64,000 nt of DNA from Amycolatopsis sp. NBC_01480 (GCF_036227205.1 NZ_CP109442.1:8308001-8372000); one strand, 5' to 3'. Counted from the first letter of the stretch, positions 16,760-25,018 are shown. Notes: generated by a model not told the origin, from the letters alone. Made by a program: numbers and translations.

Positions 16760-16919
16760 TACTCCCGTGGCTGGCGGTCGTTCAGAGCGGCAGATCCCTG
16801 CGGCGAAAGGGAATTGCGATGACGGCTTGACTGTCGGGTCAGTCGGCGGGCGAATTGCCATCGGGCCGCGGTGCGGCTACCGTCCCCGGCATCCGGTCCT
16901 CCGCGCCACCTGGAACACC

Positions 16920-17540
16920 ATGATCACCGCGTCCCCGAGCGTCGTCCGCACCGAAGTCTTCGACGGCGTGCTCGTCGCCACCATCGACCGTCCGGGCGGC
17001 AACGCCATGGACCAGCACGTGAGCCGGGCCCTGTTCGAAGCGCTGATGCGGCTGGGCGGTGACCCCGGCCTGCACGCCGGGGTGGTCACCGGCGCGGGCC
17101 CCGAGTTCTTCTGCGCCGGCTGGGACCTGGCCCCCGGCGTCGGCGGGATCGCCGGCGTCCACGACCTGTTCCGCGTCGGCAAGCCGCTGATCGCCGCGGT
17201 GAACGGGCTCGCCCGCGGCGGCGGGTTCGAGCTGGCGCTGGTGGCCGACCTGATCGTGGCCGCCGAGCACGCCGAGTTCGCCCTGCCGGACCCGGCCGCC
17301 CGGGTGCCCGCCGAACTCCCGGAAGAGCTGGCCGACGAGCTGCGCCGCGGCGACGGCAGGCTGACGGCGGCGGCCGCGGCGCGCTGCGGGCTCGTCCACC
17401 GCGTCGTCCCGGCGGGCACGGAACTGCCGGTGGCCCTCGACCTGGCGCACCGGCTGGCGGCGGCCCCGGGCGCGGCCGCGCTGGTCAAGGAGATCGGCCG
17501 TGGCACGGGGAAACCCGCTCCGGGGGCGGGCGGCGAGTAG
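16920..17540 (+). CDS. Short crotonase (enoyl-CoA hydratase/isomerase family) protein
   Basis: A 206-residue crotonase-fold protein, about 50 residues shorter than usual. The N-terminal half is canonical: VLVATIDRPGGNAMDQHVSR, the CoA-site PEFFCAGWDLAPG, and VNGLARGGGFELALVADLIV with the oxyanion-hole glycines. After AEHAEFALPDPAARVP the segment that normally carries the second catalytic Glu region and the GG-rich loop is missing, and the chain resumes at RLTAAAAARCGLVHRVVPAG. Hydratase activity is therefore doubtful. The ATG at 16920 is chosen because the upstream extension is not protein-like. It is divergent from the carnitine operon and may process a carnitine-linked CoA ester. Confidence 0.72.
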   Translation: MITASPSVVRTEVFDGVLVATIDRPGGNAMDQHVSRALFEALMRLGGDPGLHAGVVTGAGPEFFCAGWDLAPGVGGIAGVHDLFRVGKPLIAAVNGLARGGGFELALVADLIVAAEHAEFALPDPAARVPAELPEELADELRRGDGRLTAAAAARCGLVHRVVPAGTELPVALDLAHRLAAAPGAAALVKEIGRGTGKPAPGAGGE

Positions 17541-18721
17541 CGGGTCACCGGCCGTGGCACACGGCTGAGCCGGGCCACTGAACCAGGATTTCCGCCTTCG
17601 GCAGCCCACGATCGGACCACAGCCTCAACGTGAGTGGAGGTGGCCGCAATCGCGTGATCGGGCCGGCTGAGCGCCAGTGACGCCGATGCCGCTCGGCGTT
17701 GAGGTGGCAGTCAGGCGGGGCGGGGCGGATCGACCAGCTCGATACCGATCGCGACAACACCGATGGCTTCGCGTTCGGGTGGGTAGATCTGGCGGATGTT
17801 GGCCAGCTGCTCGGCACGGTTGGCGAGCGGGTTGACCGACGTGACGTCCTGGTGGTCGAACATCTCCTCGAAGGTGGCGTATCGATTGACAGCGGTGACG
17901 CGGGTCAGGACCTGGTCGCCCTGGCAGCGGAACCGGATCAGCGACCCTTCCTTGATCTTGCGGCGACTGGAGTCGTTGACCCGGACTTCCGTAGTTTTCC
18001 GGCCAGTGGCGATGAGGTCGAAGTAGCGCTTGTAGATGCCCATTTCGTGCGCGCGGATCACGGTTTCGGTGGGGCGTGCGGTCATAAGGTGGCCTAGTTC
18101 CTTGACGGTGAAGGAGCGGAAGAAGTGCTTCGGGTCCGTCAGCAGCTCGCTGACCAGCCAGACCATGGCGTCGACGTAGTCATTGATCGAGCCGGGCCAG
18201 GCGCTGGTGTCGAGCATCCATGGCTCGACATCGGCCGGCAGCGCGCCCTTTCCCTGCTCTCGCAGCAGCGACTTCGATAATTTCGCACCAGTGGGGGCGA
18301 GCACCTGTGGGGTAAAGATCCGCATCGGCATGTGTGCCGGTGGGGTGTCGAGCGCGCCGAGTGCCCCGTCGACGAGCTGACAGCCGAAGACCCAGTCGCC
18401 GCCCTTCATCATCACGTGCAGCGTGCCGGGGTCGCGGCCGAACGCACGCTCCTTGACGAGGTTCCGGTACAACGTTGCCAGGTCGAGGTAAGGCGCGTCG
18501 TCTTCGGGATCAATGTGGGCCTCGTAGGTACCGTGGTCGAGGCAGACCGCAGTGAACGTGGCGCCGTCTTCGTCGAGGTGTGCGAGCTTGGTGCGGTCGC
18601 CGCGCTTCTCTGCCCACCCGCAGTTCGGGCATGGCACCCGGACGTGCACTTGGCCGTGGGAAGGCGCCATCCACCAGCGGATGTCGTCCAGTGAGGTTCC
18701 CCCCGAACAGTGGACAGGTCT

Positions 18722-19636
18722 TCAAGCAGCTTTCGCTGCGCCTGTCAGGGACTGTTCGTAGCACACAGGATTGAGCATCCCGATAGCCGAGTGACGCCTC
18801 TCATTGTTGTACCGACCGATCCACTTGTCAACTGCAGCAACAAGTTCTGCCTTGACTGTGAACGTGTGGCGGTAAAAGTACTCGTGCTTGAACGTTGACC
18901 AGAACGATTCCGCGGGGCTGTTGTCCCAGCAGATACCGGTCTCACCCATCGACCGTTTCAACCCGTACCGGTCGCAGGCTCGCGCCGTCAACCCGGCCGT
19001 GAATTCCCCACCGCGATCGGAATGCAGCACTGTGCCGGCGACACCGCGGCTGCGGCAGGCCACCGCCGCGTCGATGGCCTCACAGACCATGTCAGCACCG
19101 ATATGGTCGGCGACGATGTGCCCGAGCACGCGGCGGGAATGCCCGTCGCGGATCGCGCACAAGTACAGATCACCCTCACCGCAGGTGAGGTAGGTGATGT
19201 CGGTCAGCCAGACCGCGTCGAGCTTGCCCTGGTCGAAGTTGCGTCGCACCAGATCCGGCGGAAACGACGCCGCCGGGTCAACCACCGTGGTGCGGACTTT
19301 GAAGGTGCGGGGACTGATGCCCTCGATCCCGATTCCGGCCATGATTGCCGCGACGGTTTTCTCGTTCACTGTTTCACCGCGTGCCCGTAGTTCGGCGGTG
19401 ATCCGCGGGGACCCGTAGGTACCGTCGGACTCGGTGTGTACGTCGAGGATCTTCACCGCCAGATCAGCGCGGCGCTGCCGCCGGGGCGTCAACATCGTTG
19501 CTGCGGAACGTTTCATGTACGCGTAGTAGCCGGACGTCGAGACACCGAGCAGCCGCGCCATGCGCAGGACAGAGAACCGTGTGCCCTCGGGTGGTGTGGA
19601 GCCGGCGGGCTCGTCGGGGCCGGCGTACTTCGCCAT
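18722..19636 (-). CDS. IS3-family transposase OrfB (DDE integrase)
   Basis: A 304-residue transposase. The N-terminal HTH_21-like part reads RMARLLGVSTSGYYAYMKRS, followed by DGTYGSPRITAELRARG. The rve integrase core holds the DDE triad: Asp in AVWLTDITYL, Asp in VLHSDRGGEF, and Glu in DNSPAESFWSTFKHEY, then the closing RYNNERRHSAIGMLNPVCYE. The start ATG shares one base with the orfA stop (TGATG). This suggests translational coupling in place of the usual A-rich slippery-site frameshift, which I do not see. Confidence 0.95.
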   Translation of the reverse strand: MAKYAGPDEPAGSTPPEGTRFSVLRMARLLGVSTSGYYAYMKRSAATMLTPRRQRRADLAVKILDVHTESDGTYGSPRITAELRARGETVNEKTVAAIMAGIGIEGISPRTFKVRTTVVDPAASFPPDLVRRNFDQGKLDAVWLTDITYLTCGEGDLYLCAIRDGHSRRVLGHIVADHIGADMVCEAIDAAVACRSRGVAGTVLHSDRGGEFTAGLTARACDRYGLKRSMGETGICWDNSPAESFWSTFKHEYFYRHTFTVKAELVAAVDKWIGRYNNERRHSAIGMLNPVCYEQSLTGAAKAA

Positions 19637-19968
19637 CAGATCGAACCTCGCGGGTTCTTCTGCATCGCGGCAAAGTACGCCGACGCTTTTACCAAGAACG
19701 CGTTGTCCTTCTCCAGCTCGGCCACCTGCCTGCGCAATCGCAGCAGTTCGGCTTGCTCTGCAGCTTCCAGGGGTTTCTCGCCGTGGACCCCGGCGGCGGC
19801 GATCCTCCGCCGTTCGTCTTTGACCCAGACACTGAACATCCCCGGATCGATCCCCAGCTCACGGGCAACCTCGGCGATCGTGCGGTCGGAGTCGATCACA
19901 CGATGCGCAGCCTCAATCTTGTACTCGGCCGTGTACGACCGACGCTTACGAGGAGGCATAACGGACAT
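19636..19968 (-). CDS. IS3-family OrfA (HTH_Tnp_1 DNA-binding protein)
   Basis: A 110-residue protein with the transposase helix-turn-helix (RRSYTAEYKIEAAHRVIDSD, then TIAEVARELGIDPGMFSVWV) and a C-terminal leucine-zipper-like coil (ELLRLRRQVAELEKDNAFLV, then KASAYFA). It binds the terminal repeats and acts with OrfB. AAGG precedes the ATG at 19968. Confidence 0.93.
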   Translation of the reverse strand: MSVMPPRKRRSYTAEYKIEAAHRVIDSDRTIAEVARELGIDPGMFSVWVKDERRRIAAAGVHGEKPLEAAEQAELLRLRRQVAELEKDNAFLVKASAYFAAMQKNPRGSI

Positions 19969-20520
19969 CCTTCCAGCAGGACCGCAGTCCTGCTAGCTCG
20001 GTGTCCACCGCCCAGGGGGAACCTCACAGGTGTTCCAGCGTGCGCAGGAACTCCGCCCGGAACCCGGGGGTGGCCTGCTGATCGGTGTAGGTCTCCACGT
20101 CATAGTCAGTGTCGGTCGCTTCGGACAGGGAGTCGAAAAACTCCTGATAATAGCGATCGATCAGTGCGCCGATGCCGTCCTTGCCCAGTGCGTGGTAGTA
20201 GGTCTGCTGGTAGGCGTGGTGGGTCTCCGGGTCGAGCACAACGTCGTGCGGGGCGTTGTCGAGCGCACTGAACCGCACCACCGTGTCGGTGGAGAACTCC
20301 CGCCGGGCGATTTTTGCCAGCAGGAACGCCGAAGTCTGCACCAGATTGGTGCCCAGGTGCGGGGCGCCGTTGATCTGGGTGCCCACCACGAACTCGATCC
20401 GGGACGGCCGCGCGGCGAGTACGCGCGGCCGCAGCAGGTCGATCGATCTCAGCAGCGCGTTGGCCAGCACACTGTTAGGCGAGATCAGCAGGCCGGACTT
20501 CGCGTTGCGGGACAAGGCGT

Positions 20521-21126
20521 TCACACCTTTCGGGGTGGTTTGGGCAGACGCAGATTGGCGCAGATGAAGTCCAGGCGTGAGGCCGCGGAGTCCGGGGCGA
20601 CGAACACCGGTTCGTAGCCGGCGTCGTAGTAGCCCTGCACGATCAGTTCGTGCACGCGGCGGATCTCGCGGTCTTTGGCCCACACGATGTCGTCGGGTTC
20701 CTCGAAGGTGTCCAGTGGATCGAGGACGAAGATCGCGTCGTACCGATAGCGAGCGGTGGCCTCCTCCAGTTCGCGGGTCGGTTTGAGGCCGAAGAACCCT
20801 TCCCAGCCGTAGCCATCCGGAATACCTCGGTTGTACAAGCGGATCCCGTGCTCATGGGCGGTGTACTCGGCGACGAACGCTTCGAGGACCTCCAGCGAGT
20901 ACTCGCGCCGGTCCTCGCGCAGCAAGTGGCGGCCGAGGCGTTCACGGTGCTTTCGGTAGATTTCCCGGCCGGGTTCCTCGGCCATGCACGGAATCCTGGC
21001 CGCGTGCACCGCCTCGATGAGGTCGTCTTTCCCGGAGCTCGGGCCGCCGGTGATGACGTAGCGGCGCGGATCGCCGCCCGCCGCGGCCTCCAGTGCGACA
21101 GCCAAAGCGGTGCTGATGCTGGTCAC
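20521..21126 (-). CDS. AAA_28 / NadR-like P-loop NTPase with altered Walker A
   Basis: A 201-residue P-loop protein of the AAA_28 (NadR/Ttd14-like) type: YVITGGPSSGKDDLIEAVHA, IPCMAEEPGREIYRKHRERL, HGIRLYNRGIPDGYGWEGFF, YRYDAIFVLDPLDTFEEPDD, and EIRRVHELIVQGYYDAGYEP. The P-loop is GGPSSGKD at residues 27-34, with Asp where Ser/Thr normally binds Mg2+; this is odd and may alter nucleotide use. It is the middle gene of a tightly coupled operon. Its ATG overlaps the stop of the 21123-22010 gene (ATGA), and its stop overlaps the start of the synthetase-like gene (GTGA). Likely a small-molecule or nucleotide kinase-like enzyme; substrate unknown. Confidence 0.75.
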   Translation of the reverse strand: MTSISTALAVALEAAAGGDPRRYVITGGPSSGKDDLIEAVHAARIPCMAEEPGREIYRKHRERLGRHLLREDRREYSLEVLEAFVAEYTAHEHGIRLYNRGIPDGYGWEGFFGLKPTRELEEATARYRYDAIFVLDPLDTFEEPDDIVWAKDREIRRVHELIVQGYYDAGYEPVFVAPDSAASRLDFICANLRLPKPPRKV

Positions 21127-22010
21127 GACGACTGTCCGTTCTTCTCGGGGTATGGGGTGCCAGGCAGGAAGCCCTTGACCCAGGCGTTGCCCAGCCCGGT
21201 CTCGCCGTGCAGGGAGCTGACGAACTGCTCACGGCTGGCGCCACCGCCGGCGGCCTCGACCAGCCGGGAGGCCTGCGCCTCGGTCAGCGCCGGAACCCAG
21301 CCGGCCAGTGAGATCAGCAGGTCCGGTTCCTGGTCAGGGGCGAACGCGGTGGTATAGCCGGTTACCTCGCCCCGGGCCACGGCCCAGCGCCAGGCTGCGG
21401 TCACCGCCTGATGGCCGATATCGATCCTGTCGGCGTCCAGACTGATCAGCCGCTCGATCGTGAGCAACTCGGCGCGGGCGGCATAGATCGCTGACCACAG
21501 CCGCGAGAGGTTTTCCTCGTGCTCGGCGACTTCCCAGGCGAACGGGTCCGGCTGTACCGGCTGCCGCTCCGTGAGCGGGGCCAGGCGCGGGGCGATCATG
21601 GGGGACCGAGTGAACCGGTCGGCGTCGGCCAGCAGTTCCCAGGCAACCTTCTCGATCAGCCGGGGTTCGACCCGCTTGCGGAAGTGGTGCACCTCGTGAC
21701 CCGCCTGCTCGGCGGCCAGGTCCCGGCGGGCGGTGAGGTTTTGACCGGGCTCGGCCGGCGGCAGCCCGAAGAGAGCACGCGCGGCCGGGGCGTAGCGATT
21801 GTCGGGGAAGCGGGCGAGCAGACCACGCAGGGTGCTGTTCAGCGCGGCGGTGCGGCTGGCCTCATCGGCGGGATCGATCGCCCGCGCGACGATCCCGTGC
21901 AGATCGAGCAGGACCGGCTCGGCGACCGCCGGGATGACCGGCAGCCCACGCCGTAGAAGCCGCGCGACCGCGGCGACCACCTCGTCATCTACTGGGCTTT
22001 TTGTGGGCAT
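21123..22010 (-). CDS. Helical protein of unknown function, first gene of the island operon
   Basis: A 295-residue, mostly helical protein that I do not recognise. Residues 1-75 (DDEVVAAVARLLRRGLPVIP, AALNSTLRGLLARFPDNRYA) lead into LTARRDLAAEQAGHEVHHFR and KRVEPRLIEKVAWELLADAD. This stretch resembles the small helical, possibly HTH-like, modules seen at the N-terminus of actinobacterial accessory proteins. The C-terminal half has amphipathic helices and a GWVPALTEAQASRLVEAAGG segment. There are no catalytic motifs, signal peptide or membrane helices. The start codons lie inside a perfect 19-bp inverted repeat (21992-22047). The stop overlaps the NTPase start, so it heads the three-gene unit and may be its regulator or sensor. 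Confidence 0.6.
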   Translation of the reverse strand: MPTKSPVDDEVVAAVARLLRRGLPVIPAVAEPVLLDLHGIVARAIDPADEASRTAALNSTLRGLLARFPDNRYAPAARALFGLPPAEPGQNLTARRDLAAEQAGHEVHHFRKRVEPRLIEKVAWELLADADRFTRSPMIAPRLAPLTERQPVQPDPFAWEVAEHEENLSRLWSAIYAARAELLTIERLISLDADRIDIGHQAVTAAWRWAVARGEVTGYTTAFAPDQEPDLLISLAGWVPALTEAQASRLVEAAGGGASREQFVSSLHGETGLGNAWVKGFLPGTPYPEKNGQSS

Positions 22011-22047
22011 GGGATTGAGTTAAGCACGATGCCCACAAAAAGCCCAG
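21992..22047. repeat. Perfect 19-bp inverted repeat spanning the start of the island operon
   Basis: ATGCCCACAAAAAGCCCAG at 22029-22047 is the exact reverse complement of 21992-22010, separated by 18 bp. The left arm is the first six codons of the helical-protein gene, so the same codons are written outward on both strands. It also lies just past the nitrilase stop (22064). It could be an operator, an attenuator or terminator hairpin, or a boundary scar of the island. Confidence 0.8.
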
Positions 22048-22063
22048 CCCGACGGCCCGGTCC

Positions 22064-22861
22064 TCAGCGTTCGGCGACCGTGAACCGCCGAAGGTCCAAC
22101 GCCGGGTTCTTCGCCCGAACCTCGGTAATCCGCGCCGCCGTCACCTCGGCGACCGCGGTGCCGGTCTGCTCGCCCAGGGAGGCGACCACCACGCCCATCG
22201 GGTCGACGACCAGGCTGGTGCCGGAACCGGTGGGCGCGGCCTGGTCCGCGGCGGCGACGTAGACGGTGTTCTCGATCGCGCGCGCCCGCACCAGCGTGCT
22301 CCAGTGGTACTCCTTCAGCGGCCCCGGCACCCACTCCGCGGGCAGCAGCACCACCTGCGCGCCCGCGTCCGCGAGCCGCCGCGTCACCTCGGGGAAGCGC
22401 AGGTCGTAACAGGTCTGGAGGCCGAAGGTGAGGCCGTCCACCTCGAACGTCTCCGGCGCGGTGATCGGCCCGGCCTCGACCACGTCGGACTCGCGGAAGC
22501 CGAACGCGTCGTAGAGGTGGATCTTGCGGTACAGGGCGGCAATGGCGCCGTCCGGGCCGGCCGCGACGAGCGTGTTCGAGATCCGGGAACGGCCGGGCAG
22601 CGCCTCGTTCATCCCGGCGACGACGGCGACGCCACGGTCTTTCGCGAGGTCGCGCAGCCCGGTGGCGAAGGGTCCGTCGAGGTCTTCGGCGGCGTCGACG
22701 AACCGCTGGTCCATCGCGGGCACGGTGAACATCGTGTACTCGGGCAGCAGCACCAGCCGGGCGCCGCGGGCCGCGGCCTCGTCGACCAGGCGGGTCACCT
22801 CGGCGAGGTTCGCGGTCTTGTCGTCGGTCGGGGCGAACTGCGCGACGGCCACGTTGACCAT
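22064..22861 (-). CDS. Nitrilase-superfamily amidohydrolase
   Basis: A 265-residue carbon-nitrogen hydrolase with the complete catalytic set: Glu41 (LVLLPEYTMF), Lys113 (YRKIHLYDAFGFRESD) and Cys151 (LQTCYDLRFPEVTRRLADAG). Length and motifs fit the amidase/omega-amidase branches better than true nitrilases. It is the last gene of the aldolase-MFS-nitrilase operon, 14 bp after the transporter stop, so it probably hydrolyses an amide linked to the imported acid. AAAGGA precedes the start. Confidence 0.88.
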   Translation of the reverse strand: MVNVAVAQFAPTDDKTANLAEVTRLVDEAAARGARLVLLPEYTMFTVPAMDQRFVDAAEDLDGPFATGLRDLAKDRGVAVVAGMNEALPGRSRISNTLVAAGPDGAIAALYRKIHLYDAFGFRESDVVEAGPITAPETFEVDGLTFGLQTCYDLRFPEVTRRLADAGAQVVLLPAEWVPGPLKEYHWSTLVRARAIENTVYVAAADQAAPTGSGTSLVVDPMGVVVASLGEQTGTAVAEVTAARITEVRAKNPALDLRRFTVAER

Positions 22862-22875
22862 GGGGGAGTGTCCTT

Positions 22876-24192
22876 TCAGGAGCTGGGAAGACGTTCGATG
22901 CGGCCGAGCACGGCCGTGTAGCAGAAGATCCCGGCCAGCAGCACCACGCCGGTGAGCAGGAACGCGCCGGAGAACGAGCCGGTCAGGTCGACCACGGCGC
23001 CGGTGACGATCGGGGCCGCGATGCCGATCAGGTTCGCGATGAAGTTGACCAGACCGCCGAGCGTGCCGGAGTTCCCTTCGGGTGCGATCACCGCGACGAT
23101 GCTCGCCCCGGCCGGCACGGAGACCGCGAGCCCGGCGGCGCCGATCGACAGGAACACCAGCGCGACCGCGATCGACCCGGCGTACGCGGCGCCCGCGACG
23201 GCGAGCGAGACCAGCATGCTCGTCACCAGCACGAGGCGGCGGGCCCGGGTTTCGTTGCCGCTGCGGGCGATCAGCCGGTCCATCACCACCCCGCCGACGA
23301 GGAACTGCGCGAGCACCGCGACCAGCCAGGGGATCATCGTGTAGAAGCCGCCGGCGAGCAGGTTGACGCCGAACTGCTTCTCCAGGTACCCCGGCAGCCA
23401 GGTGAGCAGCACGTAATAGGCGTAGGTATAGGACGCGTAACCCAGCGCCAGGCCCCAGGTTTTCCGCCGCCGCAACAGGTTTCCCAGTCCGGCGAGTGAG
23501 CTGGGCGCCGGCGCGTCCTCGTCGTCCGCGCCGCCTTCACGCAGGTAGGCGTACTCCGCCTCCGACAGCCGCCCTCGGGCCAGCGCCTGCTTCGGCGTCA
23601 GGTAGAGCAGCCACCACACCGCGAGGTAGACCAGGCTCAGCGCGCCGGTGAACAGGAACGCCGCGTGCCAGCTGAACGCCGTGACCAGGAACGCCATCAC
23701 CGGGATGCCGATCACGTTGGAGATCTTGGCGCAGCCGTCGAAGATCGCGGTGGCCCGGCCGCGCTCGTCGCGCGGGAACCACTGGCCGATCGCCTTCCAG
23801 CCGGCCGGGATCGTCGGCGCCTCGCCGAACCCGAGAACCAGCCGCGAAACCAGCAGCAGCCCGAGCCCGCCCGAGGCGGCGGTGAGGAATGACGCCATGG
23901 CCCACAGCGCGGCCGCGGCCCGGTTCACCCAGCGGACGCCGATCCGGTCGATCAACGAGCCGATCGGCAGCTGCAGCAGGGCGTACGTCCACAGGAACGC
24001 CGAGGAGACCAGCCCCAGCTGCGCCGCGCTGAGGTGGAACTCCCGCATCATCTCGGGCCCGGCGATGGACAGGTTCACGCGGTCGACGTAGTTGACGAAC
24101 GTGCCGACGCCGAGCACCCCGGCGATGGTCCACCGCACCCGGCCGGCCGTACGCGCCCGCGTGCCGGCCGGGGCCCGCTGGGCGGTGGTCAT
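22876..24192 (-). CDS. MFS transporter, anion:cation symporter type
   Basis: A 438-residue, 12-helix major facilitator. It has the family signature VNYVDRVNLSIAGPEMMREF in helix 1, then LQLPIGSLIDRIGVRWVNRA in the helix 2-3 loop and VLGFGEAPTIPAGWKAIGQW, which are typical of the ACS group that carries hexuronates, galactonate, phthalate and related organic anions. The central loop is short and acidic (GGADDEDAPAPSS). The ATG at 24192 overlaps the aldolase stop (ATGA). Together with the adjacent aldolase, a sugar-acid-like substrate is the best inference. Confidence 0.88.
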   Translation of the reverse strand: MTTAQRAPAGTRARTAGRVRWTIAGVLGVGTFVNYVDRVNLSIAGPEMMREFHLSAAQLGLVSSAFLWTYALLQLPIGSLIDRIGVRWVNRAAAALWAMASFLTAASGGLGLLLVSRLVLGFGEAPTIPAGWKAIGQWFPRDERGRATAIFDGCAKISNVIGIPVMAFLVTAFSWHAAFLFTGALSLVYLAVWWLLYLTPKQALARGRLSEAEYAYLREGGADDEDAPAPSSLAGLGNLLRRRKTWGLALGYASYTYAYYVLLTWLPGYLEKQFGVNLLAGGFYTMIPWLVAVLAQFLVGGVVMDRLIARSGNETRARRLVLVTSMLVSLAVAGAAYAGSIAVALVFLSIGAAGLAVSVPAGASIVAVIAPEGNSGTLGGLVNFIANLIGIAAPIVTGAVVDLTGSFSGAFLLTGVVLLAGIFCYTAVLGRIERLPSS

Positions 24193-24956
24193 CGGGACTC
24201 CCCGGCCGTGCTTTCCCTCAGGGCGGCCGTTTCCTCGAACGCCGCGGTCAGCCCGGCGGCGAGCGCGCCGTGCTGCATCGTGAGCGCCAGCTGCCCGGCG
24301 CCGTGCCGCAGCGCGAACTCCTTCTCCGCCCGGCTCCACGCCGGCAGGACCCACGGCTTCCTGGCCGCGTGCGCGGCGTCGGCCACCCGGCGCAGGTCCG
24401 CGAAGTCGCCGTCGGTCCGGGTGTAGGCGCCTCGTTCGCGACGCAGCGAGAGGTCGGACGGGCCGACGAACACACCGTCCACTGTGTCCAGTGCCAGGAT
24501 CTCGGCGATGTCCTCCAGCGCGCCGGCGTCCTCGATCATCGGCAGGCAGCGCGTGCGCCGGTCCTGCTCGGCCACCCACTCGTCGGTGAACCCGCCGTAC
24601 CCGGTGGTGCGCCCGCCCGCGAAGCTGCGGTCGCCCAGCGGCGGAAACTTCGCGAACGCGGTGACGGCCTTGGCGTGCGCAGCGTTCTCCACGTGCGGGA
24701 TGACCACGGCGTCGGCGCCGAAGTCGAGCGCTTGCTGGATCGGGCCGCGCTCCGGGCCGAGCACCTTCGCGAGCACCTCCAGGCCGAGCGCGCGCAGGAA
24801 CGGCACGAACCGCTCCAGGTCCGCCAGGTCGAAGGCGCCGTGCTCGATGTCGAGCACCGCCGCGCCGTAGCCGATCCCGCGAGCGATCTCGGCGGCGGCG
24901 AAACCGGGGTCGGAAAGCCAGACGGCGTAACGCCGATCGGCGGGGACTGGGGGCAT
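24189..24956 (-). CDS. HpcH/HpaI-family class II aldolase
   Basis: A 255-residue pyruvate-type class II aldolase: AAVLDIEHGAFDLADLERFV, ADAVVIPHVENAAHAKAVTA, PMIEDAGALEDIAEILALDT with the metal-binding Glu, and DGVFVGPSDLSLRRERGAYT. It lacks one of the usual Arg-Gly residues after the first strand, so exact substrate preference is unclear. Candidate reactions are retro-aldol cleavage of 2-keto-3-deoxy sugar acids or 4-hydroxy-2-oxo acids. It is the first gene of the leftward operon, divergent from a GntR regulator with a palindromic operator in between. Confidence 0.85.
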   Translation of the reverse strand: MPPVPADRRYAVWLSDPGFAAAEIARGIGYGAAVLDIEHGAFDLADLERFVPFLRALGLEVLAKVLGPERGPIQQALDFGADAVVIPHVENAAHAKAVTAFAKFPPLGDRSFAGGRTTGYGGFTDEWVAEQDRRTRCLPMIEDAGALEDIAEILALDTVDGVFVGPSDLSLRRERGAYTRTDGDFADLRRVADAAHAARKPWVLPAWSRAEKEFALRHGAGQLALTMQHGALAAGLTAAFEETAALRESTAGESR

Positions 24957-25006
24957 CCGGACCTCCTCCGCGCGGGGTGGCCGAAGCCACCGCAGATTGT
25001 GTGCAC

Positions 25007-25018
25007 CGTGTATACACG
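25007..25018. promoter_or_regulatory. GntR-type operator in the divergent aldolase/GntR promoter
   Basis: CGTGTATACACG is a perfect 12-bp palindrome with the TGTATACA core common for FadR/FCD-type GntR regulators. It lies 50 bp upstream of the aldolase start and 71 bp upstream of the GntR start, so one regulator could control both directions. Confidence 0.6.

Larger units (their letters stand above)
18692..20026 (-). mobile_element. IS3-family insertion sequence, complete (1335 bp)
   Basis: The ends are 25-bp imperfect terminal inverted repeats, identical at 21 positions, beginning TGAGGTTCCCCC and ending GTGGACA. The flanking trinucleotide CAG is present at 18689-18691 and 20027-20029, a 3-bp target duplication typical of IS3 elements. 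It carries orfA (19636-19968) and orfB (18722-19636) on the minus strand, the same direction as the interrupted host gene. Intact ends, an exact duplication and an undamaged host frame on both sides indicate a fairly recent insertion. Confidence 0.95.
17711..20524 (-). pseudogene. Class I aminoacyl-tRNA-synthetase-like / ASCH-domain gene, split by an IS3 element
   Basis: The two halves are 20027-20524 and 17711-18691. Removing the IS (18692-20026) and one copy of the CAG duplication rejoins them in frame as a 491-residue protein. Residues 53-59 GAPHLGT match the HIGH motif, and 302-306 KLSKS matches KMSKS, with a Zn-ribbon-like Cys186/Cys189...Cys215/His218 insert between them. This is a class I synthetase catalytic core, closest in feel to class I lysyl-tRNA synthetase. 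Residues 380-485 form an ASCH domain (GRKTTEVRVND, KIKEGSLIRFRCQGD). No anticodon-binding domain is seen, so tRNA charging is doubtful. The GTG start overlaps the upstream NTPase stop (GTGA). As it stands the gene is broken; the 3' half has an internal ATG at 18670. Confidence 0.82.
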
